Assembly (NCBI GenBank): GCA_963669155.1
Contig: OZ022595.1
Location: 3,917,642 to 3,981,641, forward strand
DNA from: Arbacia lixula
Lineage: Eukaryota; Echinodermata; Echinoidea; Arbacioida; Arbaciidae
Reading direction: 5' to 3'
DNA length: 64,000 nt
The translations under genes and the position numbers were made by a program. The notes under the pieces are model-generated. The model searched no databases and had not been told where the DNA came from. It saw nothing but the letters and a program-made list of their open reading frames with translations. Every line of letters starts with the position of its first letter. Position 1 is the stretch's first letter. This document shows, in pieces, positions 37,601 to 49,041 of the stretch.

Positions 37601-40600
37601 CACACTGAAGAGGCAATGTTGATAATAAACGAATGCCAATGATTGTTCTCATTTTCCAACTAGAGCCAGGTTATATCGGATGCTATCAGTTTCACGCCGA
37701 TACGTTCAAAGACGAATTCACCTCTGAGTCGATCTCTGATTGCGTTTCATCCTGTCAATCTGTGAACCCGGATGCAATTGCTGCAACAAGGGGAGAGAGA
37801 TGCCTATGTACATCAGCGGCTACTGTCGGTTTGGCTGATCTCACTTTTAATAATGACATGTGTGATCAGCCAGAAAATATTGCTCAACTTTGGAGACGAG
37901 TTTACACCAGTGAGTATTTCGACATTTCCAATATCTGTAGAAAGTGTGGATTTTTCGTCGGTAACAGTATCAGAAAAGATGTGAGATCTATACTGCCACA
38001 TAAAAAGTATATATAAAGAGAGAGAGAGAGAGATGCTGTAAAGCAGTCTAAACTAGTAGGCCTACTAGCCTATCAAATTTCCTGAATTCCATACGTTGGT
38101 CCATGCTTAGGTCTTTGCTAGGCAACAGGATGAATTCAACACTTGTCCAAGCAGCTCTTAATGTGTCCGCAGTTTTATTTTTTCTTCCATTTCCATTACC
38201 GCACTATACACAGTCAGAATCATTAGGTGATAATAGCAATCTATGTACAAGAAAACAGTTATCTTTATCTCAAATTAAGCCAGACATTACAGTTTACTTT
38301 TTGAATTCATCCTGTCGTTGAAACGAAGAGAAAATATATCCAATCCTAATAATCACAGAAGTCACAATGATAGCATTGGAAAAGATTCACCTCTGCATTT
38401 CTTATCATTTTTAATGTGCATTGCTAGATTTAGTTTATTTTAAGTCATAAAAGATGGTATATTGAATTTTCATAGCCAAAAACTGGACGTCTCAAGATAA
38501 ATAGCACATAAGATGCGTCGTAGGCAATATGCAACAAGAGGTAATTTGATTTGCTTAGGCCTTCTATCATTTCCATTCAATCTGTCTACAGCCTCATCAG
38601 GTTTTTGTGATCCCTTGGAAATATCACATGGGACAGTAGAGCCGAGCATCACGTGGTTCGGATCCATCGTCAGCATCTGTTGTGAAGACGGGTACAACTT
38701 GACAGGAGCCTCCAAACTGCAATGTCGACCTGGTGTATCAACCTATCACCCAGTCTGGAATGATTTCATTCCAATTTGCACTGAAATACCAGGTGATGTA
38801 TCACAGTAGAGTTTTATAATAAAGGCAAAATAAAGAAAAGATACAGAGGCGAACAATGTGTGACATTTTCTTAATAACGGTACAGGAGCTTATCCTGATG
38901 ACAGCCCGTGGGGCCATGATTACAAGATATACGTACAAGTGTCATGTATATCGCACACAAATATGAGCACCATTTCCATTATCCGGGAAATACTCGTTCC
39001 ACCCTACCATCCTTCTATAATCAGCAATGTGGCTTAAGTACATCGCTGAAGGACACAAGTGCCACGCTAATATTTGAACCCGAAATTATGACTTCATAGT
39101 GTACAGTTCTCAACCACTTTTTATTTATTTATTGATCTTCACTTCTCCGTAGTTATACAAGCATGGTGCAATGTGAACCTGTATCTTTAAAGAAGGCCGA
39201 TACTATGTACTGATTGCGGAGCAGTATTTTTTATTGCCATCGAATTATTATTTGCGGATTTTTTTTATTTTGAAATAGGTGTTAAGACCTCACTTCCTTC
39301 CAGGCATTTGCACGAGTCTGGAACACTTTGGCAAACATTTTCAACGCTTGAAACTTTCCAATGAATTCATCTGAGAGTCGGAATGTATATCAGGGGACGG
39401 GGCGTTGTGTGTTTTTCTAAGCCTCACGACAATTACGTTAATTTGCACACAAAACGATTTTTTTTTACACAATTCGTGAATTGCTAGACAGTAGCACCGC
39501 ATAATTAAAAAAACATGAAATATCTGTTATCTTCTTTTATAACTGCAAGTGAAAGTTTGATCTTAATGTGTTTGAGTTTCCCTCATCATCAGATCTTATC
39601 ACAAACAAACAAGAAGTCACTTCTGTGTACACCACTAATCTGATGGACTAAATTGGGTGTTGTTCTTTACAATAGCATTCATAAAGTATGAATGTGTATG
39701 TCCCAATAAATGTCATTTTCAGCTTTTACATTCTGAGGGAATTACTTGAACATTTTTAACATCGTGTCGCTACTCCCCCTCCCAATGACTTTAACTAAGG
39801 TTTATCTTACCCGAACCCGCGTAAGAGACAGAACTGTTTCCCTGTTTTATTACACTGTATGAACAATGATGCATGAACAGTGATCTCGCAGCCTGGTAAT
39901 GACCACACGGTGTATGTATAATTTCCATAAATGTGCATTTGGATGCTATTTCTTTCCCTATTGCCCCCCCCCCCCCCCCACTAGAACCGGAAACTACAAC
40001 TACTGAGGAAGTAACAAGCATTGCGACTTCAGAAGGTATGTCTGAAACAGATTATTGTCTATGCTTGACTAGTGAATACACCGTGTGATAGTTGATCAAT
40101 GCGTTATTAGGATCCATTATGAAATCATATGCAAAGTACCAAGGGACGAGTGTAAGGATAAGAGTGACAGTCAGAGGTCGAATACAAATGGTGTAACACT
40201 TAATGCGAAATATCAGTTCTTCGTCAGCATCTTTAGGCTATAAATGGTATCGCACATGCATAAATAAGAGAGTTAAACGAAAAAACAAGATCATGTGGAA
40301 AAGATCATGAAATATCGTTCAATATTAACTTCGTTGTGCTTCAACATACTTTTCCTATTAAATTGTTTCATGTATCTATACGTGTATCAACTGGGTGAGA
40401 GTTCATACAATGTGAATTCATGGAAAAAGACTTTTCTTGCATATGTAGCTATCTACTAATGAAATGTATTTCCACAACTTCTTTTTTCTAGTTTTCGAAA
40501 CAGCGACAGCTCGAGTAGAAGGTAGGAATCACAGTGCATACCATCAACACACCAAATCACATGTGGACAATTTTCCACAGGAAAGGGCAGTGTTTCGGAT

Positions 40601-42959
40601 TGTATGGAAGATTATTTATTATAATTAACCAACACCATTCAGAGGGTTATGGGTAAACTGCAATCATAACTTAAGTTTACGTAATATTTTTTTTTGTTTG
40701 GACTAGTTTTGGTAGCTGGATAGTGTGTACACATTCAAAGAAACGTGGCTCCAAGAAGTTGCTTATTAAGAGCCCATTCATCAAAAAGAGGTGTAACTCA
40801 GTCATTAGAGGCTTAGCTCTAAATATTGAAGTATCATTTAACAGTGTGTCAAACGGTCAGATGGAAATGTGAAAATGTTGCCATTCCTTGTTATGAGTAC
40901 TCAAACATGTGCAACTGAATATGTAATGTTGATACCTTTTTTTAATCTAATGTCACATATTTTTGCTTATTCATATGACTTTCTGCATGGGTACCAGATT
41001 TTCCTTTAACAAAGATATTAGCTTTCTATATTCATGTATATACATTTTATTAGGTTAGAAGCACATTATTAGTTGAGCTTATAAGTAGCTTTACTAAGAT
41101 CTTTTCCTTTGTGAATTCCTTTTCAGCACTTTATATGTTTGTTTATATCATAAACCTCGTAAATGTCGTAAACAGCCGAGTGACAACCCAAGAACATAAT
41201 ATCCCTGACTTGCTTGTGACTAATGTGAACACAAACGAAAACGAAGAAAATCATAATGGTACATTATTCGGTGATTATTCAGATAGCTCTGTCCATAGCC
41301 TCCCTAATTTGCAGACCATATTTCCTATACCTGTTACTCGGTAACGGAGAACTAACCATCTTATTCGTAGTATTCATTTTCCTTCTTTTGTAGACCATAT
41401 ATCTTTATACTCTATACTCAGAACGGAGAACTAACCATCTTATTCGTAGTATTCATTTTCCTTCTTTTGGAGACCATATTTCTTTATACTTTTTTACTCG
41501 GAAACGGAGGACTAACCATCTTTTCCGTAGTATTCATGATTGATTTGTTCTTATTTGCTAGAGGGTCAACGCGCTACGTGTCTCGTCAATAAAGTTTTGC
41601 TCGCATCGACGGCTGTACTGGGATTCCTCCTTCTGATCACCGTGACGAGTTGGATCGCATCTCGATGTCGACCTTCTCGCTGTCCGAGGAAAACACCAGC
41701 TGATCAGGTAAAATAATGTACATGCACATACTAGTAGACGATAGTTATTATCACTATCTCGAATGCCAACTAGTCAGAATTGGCAGTTGGTGATGTTCTA
41801 CAGCACTTGGGTGTCATCAATGTGGCTTAGTGAACAAGGATTTCCTGTCATAGAACACTGGGTTATAATACGTTTATTGGTCTAATGATAAGGACATGGA
41901 TCCCAGATGATAGTAACAGTATTGAAGTTCTCTGTGTTCAAATCATTTGAAGCATTTCAATGAACAGCCTTAACGTTCTACATTGTCTGCACTATTATAA
42001 CATAGTATTTCACCTGGACGTAGAGTAGCGCTTAGAAAATACTACACTGGGGTCTTTAGGTCTGGAATTGATTCTGAACAAAAGGAGCAACATCAGTTTA
42101 TTAATTAGGGTCCAAAAGACGACCACAATACTTCGGTATAGGAATAGGATAAAGGATAGGAATGATAAATGATAAATGATAAATGTAATAAATGTAAGAA
42201 AGGTAATAACCTGCGACGGACTGAGGCCTTCGATCTTCCCCATTCCACTAAAGACAATACGGCAGCAAATAATATTAACCCTTTGCATACGGGTTTTTTT
42301 CTGACTTTGTGAAGTCTGGTCCAATTAGGATATCAAAATGTGCAGTAACCAAAAGTGAATCATAAGGTATTTAAGGTTCATACATAGAATGTTGTCTATC
42401 GTATGAGAAGCAAACGGTATAGAAATCGTGCTGCTTAGTATCTGAGTGAAAAAAAAAACAGATTTATTAAAGAATGGGTTAATAGAAATCTGAGATTGTT
42501 TTTAAAAGATTTAATCGTTTACCCACATACCTAGGTGACCATGCAAAATGTAAGCCTTTAATTAGTGGCACCAGCTACATATAACACAGCCCCAATAAGA
42601 TGTCTTCCAGAGTGTCAACATTGCACCTCTTAATTACATGTTTTCCCTAGATCACTCATGTGTACCTCGACATGACAAGGTCCAGTGGTAACACCAGTGA
42701 AGCCATAGCCATGCGTACCCTCACATCGGCTCCACTAAGTTCACGTGACGTAAGCATGGGTCTTCCCCAGGGTCCCCCAAGCTGCACCAATCCGACAACC
42801 AAACCCGCAGATCTCGTGTTCTACGAATCCGTCCCAGACGTACAGAATGTAGCAAGCTCCTCGAAGTACTACGAGAACACCGACGACTTACGAGACCCCG
42901 ACGAAGATGAGTTCGGTTATATCCTCCGAACCCGAGATCAAAACAAAATGCCGAAGTGA
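34625..42959 (+). CDS. Receptor gene 3: CUB-SRCR-WSC-Sushi-TM, frameshifted C-terminus
   Basis: Eleven exons: 34625-34709, 35503-35838, 36449-36670, 37129-37212, 37664-37909, 38592-38792, 39985-40035, 40492-40521, 41181-41258, 41562-41707, 42651-42959, giving 1,788 nt and 595 residues. The signal peptide has small changes (SAIQLYTLLYLTCVEV). All splice sites and phases hold. The tail loses one C after GYIL, so it ends RTRDQNKMPK and lacks the last ~20 residues, including the P of YxxP. The CUB exon has no internal ATG but is fully open. Probably functional apart from the altered C-terminus. Confidence 0.8.
35003..35230 (+). pseudogene. Dead half-CUB exon, unit 3
   Basis: Acceptor lost (tcatacaaacgg), one-base gain and one-base loss around cctaaaaaatg and atactgctg, and the same TAG at the former GAG codon as in units 1 and 4. 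Confidence 0.8.
35503..35838 (+). CDS. Gene 3 CUB-like domain exon
   Basis: 336 nt. ITSPAFPEFYPNNAYIQW, LVTFNYFNVEEPFDG and SSTSGRTRGFNL make it the most divergent from gene 1: 33 of 112 residues differ by my alignment. It keeps CYEQAC at the end. Confidence 0.84.
36449..37212 (+). CDS. Gene 3 SRCR domain, two exons
   Basis: Exons 36449-36670 and 37129-37212. The first nearly matches gene 1 (EGLMELS, GTFFENG, KAAQC are the changes). The second is the other version, REMSYRLDDCSVSHGEC ... LRVQCH, shared with gene 4. Confidence 0.84.
37391..37500. repeat. Copy-3-specific inverted repeat cluster
   Basis: gtacagataggaatgta at 37391-37407 faces two inverted copies ending cctatctgtac at 37424-37440 and 37479-37495, with palindromic acgtacattacgta runs between. 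Units 1, 2 and 4 have only the first arm, so this is a local inverted expansion in the SRCR-WSC intron. Confidence 0.85.
37664..37909 (+). CDS. Gene 3 WSC domain exon
   Basis: 246 nt. GYIGCYQFHADTFKDEF, RCLCTSAATVGLADL and NIAQLWRRVYT. The NVT glycosylation sequon of the other copies is NIA here. Confidence 0.8.
38592..38792 (+). CDS. Gene 3 Sushi/CCP domain exon, extra cysteine
   Basis: 201 nt. SICCEDGYNLTG has Cys-Cys where the other genes have Ser-Cys, giving five cysteines, an odd number that leaves one unpaired. Other changes are KLQCRPG and VWNDFIP. Confidence 0.85.
39985..41258 (+). CDS. Gene 3 stalk, three small exons
   Basis: Exons 39985-40035 (EPETTTTEEVTSIATSE), 40492-40521 (VFETATARVE) and 41181-41258 (VTTQEHNIPDLLVTNVN). 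The first follows a run of 16 C. The third uses the cgag acceptor. Confidence 0.65.
41310..41545. repeat. ~80-bp VNTR in the intron before the TM exon, unit 3
   Basis: Three units built on agaccatat(t/a)tctttatac ... cggaaacggaggactaaccat. The same place has two units in unit 1 (about 9603-9765) and unit 4 (about 55700-55850) and one in unit 2. Confidence 0.8.
41562..41707 (+). CDS. Gene 3 transmembrane exon
   Basis: 146 nt, phase 1 to 0. CLVNKVLLASTAVLGFLL with one more codon (the added Asn) than gene 1, then the same RCRPSRCPRK stop-transfer run. Confidence 0.83.
42651..42959 (+). CDS. Gene 3 cytoplasmic tail exon, late frameshift
   Basis: 309 nt. Tyr498 (VYLDM), Tyr551 (VFYESV), Tyr566-567 (KYYENT) and Tyr583 (GYIL) are in frame. 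A C is missing from the run tatcctcc(c)gaaccc at about 42927, so the frame switches and stops at TGA 42957-42959. Confidence 0.8.
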   Translation: MTHVYLDMTRSSGNTSEAIAMRTLTSAPLSSRDVSMGLPQGPPSCTNPTTKPADLVFYESVPDVQNVASSSKYYENTDDLRDPDEDEFGYILRTRDQNKMPK

Positions 42960-44374
42960 ATCCGTCGTCCCCCGCCCCTATCGCACAAGCGTAATTAGGG
43001 TAACCAGATAGGAGTGAGGGTCGGGGTGGGGTAGGTGCAAATCTACACACGGACTCAATATCCAGTATGCCATCCAACACAACTATGATATGTAAGCTTT
43101 TCACTCTGAAGTGCGTAGAGCAGTTGATGCAGAAACAAAATGGCGTAAAGCGTTTGCCACATGAAATAGACAGAAATCCCATAAAAGAGTAGTGTCTTTT
43201 GCGCACTATGCTTTAATGTACTTACGATAGCTTGGTTGTGTGTGCCCTATCACAGCCTTAATGATATTGTCCCTCATTCAAAATGATCACCATTTCTTAT
43301 CCTCTAAAGCTCCTCACCCTCCCGTAAACAAATTATGATGGAAGGTACACTGGTCGTAAGCAGCGCACTCATTGAATAGCGTATTATGTATGTATGTATG
43401 TATGTATCTGTGCCTTGTCGTGAGTTTACTTGTCTGCACATTTGCCTGGCGGGGAAATTTATTTTCTAATCATCGCTAAAAATGTCATGCTATGATCTCA
43501 TTATATGAGTAATTACAACAATCAATTATTTATAAAAAGAAGAAGAAGAGATTATCGCTTTGCGTAAAATGATATTGATTTTAAGAACTAGATCGAAGCA
43601 TCTTATGTCGAGTAATTATTATCACTGTGCTGTATATATTTTATCAGTGAAAAGACATCCATGTTTAGAAAAGTAAAACATAATATTTCGTATAATTCAC
43701 AGTTTATACTCAAATTAAACCCAACTAGATTCATCGTGCGTTTTTAATTGTTTTTGTTTTTATTTTAGCGCTTTTCATATGGCGGGGGGGGGGATATGTT
43801 GAATGCAACGATCTCCCCTTTTTGGGGTAGCAGTTCAAAACGTTGATAATTAAAAAAAAAACATGCGCAAAGAAAAGTTTAGTCAAGCTATTAATCTAAC
43901 CATTTGGAAAGGTGATCAGAAATGTATTTACGACTATGCATCTTTGGTGCAATCGTTTGCCTTTCACTTTTACAGTATGAATGAAGATGTTATTGACACG
44001 TACAGTATTTCATATCACCATTTTGAAAGTTTTTTTACGAATGAATAAAATGAAGCGTAAACTAAGGTGTCTTTTTTTAAATTTTGCTCAACGATGCGTA
44101 CTTTGTGTGATAGCTTACCGTACTGCAACAGCCTACTGTATATATGATTTGCATCTCTTTAATCCATCTACAGTGTTTAATGCTATTTTTAATTTTGGAT
44201 GTGTACATTTAAAGACAATAACATTGACTGTAAACTTCATTGATGGGATGGATCTTTTCATTAGCAATAGAGCAATTCTGAAACAGGTTGTTTAAAGGTT
44301 ATATTACAAGACGGTTTATGATATGTCACAATAAACATTTATACCATAATATAGTTTAACTAAAATGCTTTTTA

Positions 44375-44589
44375 CACTGGAAAATGTCCTTAGCCCCGTA
44401 CTATAGGTGGGGCTATTTAGCCCCACCTATAGTACGGGGCTAAGCTTGGACCACTTTCTGTTTACATTGGTTTTTACCAAAGTGGGCGAGCCCCACCAAT
44501 AGTCCAGGATTATTTGGCCCTGCAAAAAACAGGGCTAACCCCGCAATTGCAGGGCCAAGCCAAATTGTCCGGGGTTAAGAGCACCAGTG
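44375..44589. mobile_element. TA-flanked hairpin-rich MITE, unit 3 (best preserved)
   Basis: 215 bp with TA at 44373-44374 and 44590-44591. The internal palindrome at 44390-44443 has two perfect 26-nt arms (ttagccccgtactata... and its complement) separated by 2 nt. It would form a very stable hairpin or cruciform. Confidence 0.7.
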
Positions 44590-46009
44590 TAATCAGAAAC
44601 GAAAAATAGTACGGGGCTATAATTACGAAAAACTGGTAGACAGTTTCTTTCAAGAGCGCGTCAGGATTTCTTTATATTTACGATATTCAGCAGTATTTTT
44701 GTTTATCAAAGATATTGCGTGCATTCTAATAGCCTAGTTGCGATAAAGTAGGCATACAATTTCTTCAAGGGTGGTTGGGGGATTATTAATACAACACAAT
44801 GATAGATTGGCAGTTTATTATAGATAATACGGGCTCTTAGATTTACGGTAAACCGATACTACAAAATTTATTCAAAGAGTTTGACTTTGCTTTACTATTA
44901 GCTTCGATTGAATGCCAGTTCCAGAAGACGGACTTGGCTTTATTAATAATATTATTACGATAACCCGACATCTTATTTCATGGGCTATCCTGGTTTAATG
45001 AAGCCTGTCAATTACGATAAACTTGTAGTTTCTTCAAGTGCGGGCTTTGCTTTATTAATAGCTACGATTGACTGACGGTTTCAAATTGGATCCCATATCC
45101 GCTGACAAGGTTTGCAATATCACAGAATAAGAAAGTATTCGACATTATTTGATATAATTGATTTATTTCATTATACATATCTCCTTGGTTGTATAAGAGT
45201 AGTAATAATACATCGAAATTATTAACGTAATAATAGTGATCGCAAAGGAATTAATGTTATTTTGTAAAGAAACCTTTCGTGATGTAATAGACACATGTTG
45301 TAACTGGACATGAAGGAAGGTGAAAATAGGAGGATTATGTTGCTTTGATTTAATTTTAAATGGGGAAAAGGGATTCCAGACCAGCTTATTGAGCGAGATT
45401 CCTGAAATGAATCAATGTAGTAGAAAAACATTGGTTGATGAAGGGATGGGGTGGGAACATGAACGAAGAAGGTGTGTCTAGGAGAAATCTGGACAAATAA
45501 AAAAAACGAAGAAGAAAATCACGTTAAGCAGTCGCTTGAGGAAAGTATTTTAACAAAATGCTTGTGTGACACTTGAAACCATGTCATACATATGGGAAGC
45601 GAGGTGCAAGGAAAATGTGCAAGAATATGGGTGGTAGTAATCATATACATGTACATGATGATCATCATCATAAAGCTACATGAGAAACCACAATCACGCA
45701 TGGTACTACTTGACTTTGTGCTAAATGTAAATTTTAGATAATACATGCGGCCTTTACCCTTCGAAGCATAGGGGAAGTGCTAGTTTCACTAACTCAACCA
45801 AGTCTCGTCTTCTTTCTATGTCGGTGAAGATGGTGGAGGGCATGTGAGGCATGTGAGTGTATTGATTGAAGGTGTGGAGGGTAATTGTCATGTTCACAGT
45901 CATCGTTCTTACAAACACAAGGAAAAATAATAATTGTCAGTAGTTATTCATATTTAGTTTATTCATTAATCTAATTCATTTATACCCTACATGCCTAAGA
46001 CAATGGACA

Positions 46010-46180
46010 AGTCTGCATTTATTCAACTTAATGAGTGCATTTACGGCACAATCAATTAAACACTCCTTGTCTCTTATTTGGAATGTCCTGCCCATATAAA
46101 TAACAAATACGAAATTGACAAATGATTTTAAAGAGGCGGCGAAGAATCACCTCATTCAGCCAATACTCTTTTTATTGTAG
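46010..46180 (+). mobile_element. Decayed LINE-like 3' end, unit 3
   Basis: Same block as in units 2 and 4, ending with an internal deletion (tactctttttattgtag). Confidence 0.33.
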
Positions 46181-47892
46181 TATGCCCAAATAATACTTGT
46201 TACTTTTGTTGGGTTGATAACCACCCATGACTTTATACGGCAATATTGTCGCCTGCAAAGTTGTTCTTGTGTTGACCTTCGTAGTAGGGTCCATGCTTAT
46301 AACAACATGAAGTAGTTGGAGTGAAACATTTCTGTTCAAGTGTCATATATCCACATATATTCTCTTTCTTCCCCTCCGCTTCCCTCTTCCTCCCAATTTA
46401 TCATCTATATATTGTAATTGACAATTATTATACCCACAAGTTTTGACTTATTATGAAAACCCTTTTGTTTGATTTTCCTTTCGGCAAAATAATAATTGAT
46501 CATGTACTGATCATCTAGTATCCAAAATGAAATTAATCCATCAAATTGAATATCCGTTTTGACAGTTATACTTTAAGACTCTTTAAGTCCATGCACTAAG
46601 GTTGATGTTAAAGGTTTGCAACATTCTGTTTCGATTTTTACATAATTATATTAAAGGCTGCTGTCTGATGCAAATACACGTTTTCTGTTCAAAGAAGTTA
46701 TTCATGAACAACTGTAATAAATCCATTACGTGTGCTTGGGTTTACCTTTCAATGCTTCCACTTACACATTAAAATTCATAGTCTAATTGTTAATAACTAG
46801 CGGAGAGTCAAATCGAAAGGTAGAGGGGGCATTTGGAGGGTGCAATGTGGGGTTCATTTGGGTATTCGGTATTCTGGATGTTATTAGAAACTGTTAAGCA
46901 ATAATCGTTACAAAAACGTTCCATAACGATTTTTGTCCGATTGATGCTCGGGATTCGCGTGTGCACAGACATACAGAAAGAACCACCTCACGCACACATT
47001 CACAAACATGATTTCCTTAAACTACAGGGCAAGAGAAACCTTCTTACCTTCGTAACTTGTTTTGTGCCACACAAACTGCCGCTCTATGTGATTTATGTGT
47101 AATTAGTTTTACCAATTGCATCAATGGCGCATGAAGAATTAAAAAGAAGCGATGTACTGTACAGAGGAAGCAGCTCACACAAAATACGTCTTCAGTTTCA
47201 AACAACAATTCCGCCACCTGCCCTCTAGAGGCGATATTGGTATAAGGACTACTCCATTTGTTTCTTTAGTAATTGATGGACCTTATTTGTATCTGATTTG
47301 AGTGGGGTTTCCGTGTTGCATTTTACAGTCGTATAAACCCTCGAGACAATATTTCAGGCACTAGGTATTGTACACAAAACATCATTGTATCGCTCAATTA
47401 ACATCATATAACATATAACCATGTTTAAGGAAACGACAACTTAATTTTTGTGGAGAACCGTGCTGAAATATAATTTCTTTGTAAACTTGATATTCTATTC
47501 TATCCTCGTGAAATGGATGTGAAAGTAACTATGCATGTGAATGTGAACCTTTGAAATAATGATAGATGGCGATGGAATAAGTGAATATTGCAGCGAAAAT
47601 GCAATTTTGTTTTGATTTGTTTGGATGACGTGTTTACTGGTGTGGATACTTCAATACTTACGCAAACGGTCTTGCCTACTATGACGACGACGAATAAGCA
47701 ACAAAAACATTTTGTACCCTGAAAAAATAAAAACAATTTAATGAATACCAACATGATCTCTCGGGTTTTTTTTAGTAGATACTATTTAACAAACATACCA
47801 ATTGCTTTTGTTTCAACGAAGTTACAAGTACTCGTATACGGGTGGTAGTTTGACACGATGCAGTAAAAGATATTGTTTATGATAACAATCGT

Positions 47893-49041
47893 ATAATGAC
47901 TACGAGTCACCCAGCAATTAGTTGCTACAACCGTAAGAGGCGTCGTATGGTTCGTATAGGGCTTGTAAAAGATCCCTTTGACTTTGACATAGGAGTACAA
48001 CAGTTATAGTGGTGTTTAAATCATGTCGGAGTTACCAAGCTATGCACGAATAGCTTATTTTTGTTCTTTATTTGATTACGCTCTTCCATCTCTAATAATT
48101 CAGAATTCAACAATTCAATTCTTAACACGAGTAATGACACATCACTCAATATCCCAGTCTCAATATATTTCCATTGAATTCTTACCCAGTCCCGTATCAA
48201 GCTTAAGAGTATAATCAAATTGCCCTATCATATGCAACCGAATTGTTTAGAAACTACAAACCAGACTGAATAAACTATTACACTACACAGTCAATATTCC
48301 ATATCCTGTATACCATGACAAAATCTTACGGGGAGGAAGTCATTTCCATATGCACTTGCTGTTCTATCCAATAACTTGCTAGATTACCTGAGAAATATAG
48401 AAGCATGTGAAAAAGTCAGAGGTTATTTGAAAAAAATATCTGTGTTAGTATTTGTAAATATCTCAATTATAAACCCCGTGCAACATTTCCATTCATTGCG
48501 TGTGACGTAGACATGCAATTATGCCTATGTGTTACGCGCTACACGTTTAGTTATTGTTACTACTTTGCATCTCTTCTTAAAAAGAGTTGGCTACTTCTGA
48601 TTCTCTATTCAAATGGAGATGAGCGGAGTCTTTGACAGTTCTCCAGTAAAACAAAGGTTTGTAAGTGGTAGGATACTTGAGCGTATTCTGTGTTCTATCA
48701 GTTTCACTCCTGCGACGCATAGGCCAATGGTAAATTATGAGGATATGTATACATGTATCCACAAAGTGACTACACCACTTACATTTTGCTTGCGCCATAT
48801 TCACATCAATCCTGTCATCATACTACTGGACAATTTCTTACACCGCGCTCTTCTTCAAAATTACCCGTGCGGACATTAAACAGCCCCGTTTTTCCAAAGC
48901 TGAAAAGGTTACAGTTGAGAGAAGACACATTCAGCTACTGGGAAAAGTGATGTGTTTTAATATTGGAGCAACATTATTGGTTCCAATAAGTTTATGTTTA
49001 ATTGATATGATTTGATGCTACTTTATTACAAAGACGTGGTC
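47893..49041 (+). promoter_or_regulatory. Upstream region of receptor gene 4
   Basis: The shortest upstream region (1.15 kb), with neither inserted element, so it is closest to the uninterrupted state. gacattaaac near 48873 is the empty MITE site. No promoter element can be placed. Confidence 0.35.

Larger units (their letters stand above)
42960..47892. other. 3' UTR and spacer of unit 3
   Basis: No further gene recognised. AATAAA near 44043 and 44331 are candidate polyadenylation signals. Contains a short ATGT run (43386-43408), the best-preserved hairpin MITE (44375-44589) and a LINE-like relic (46010-46180). Confidence 0.6.
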
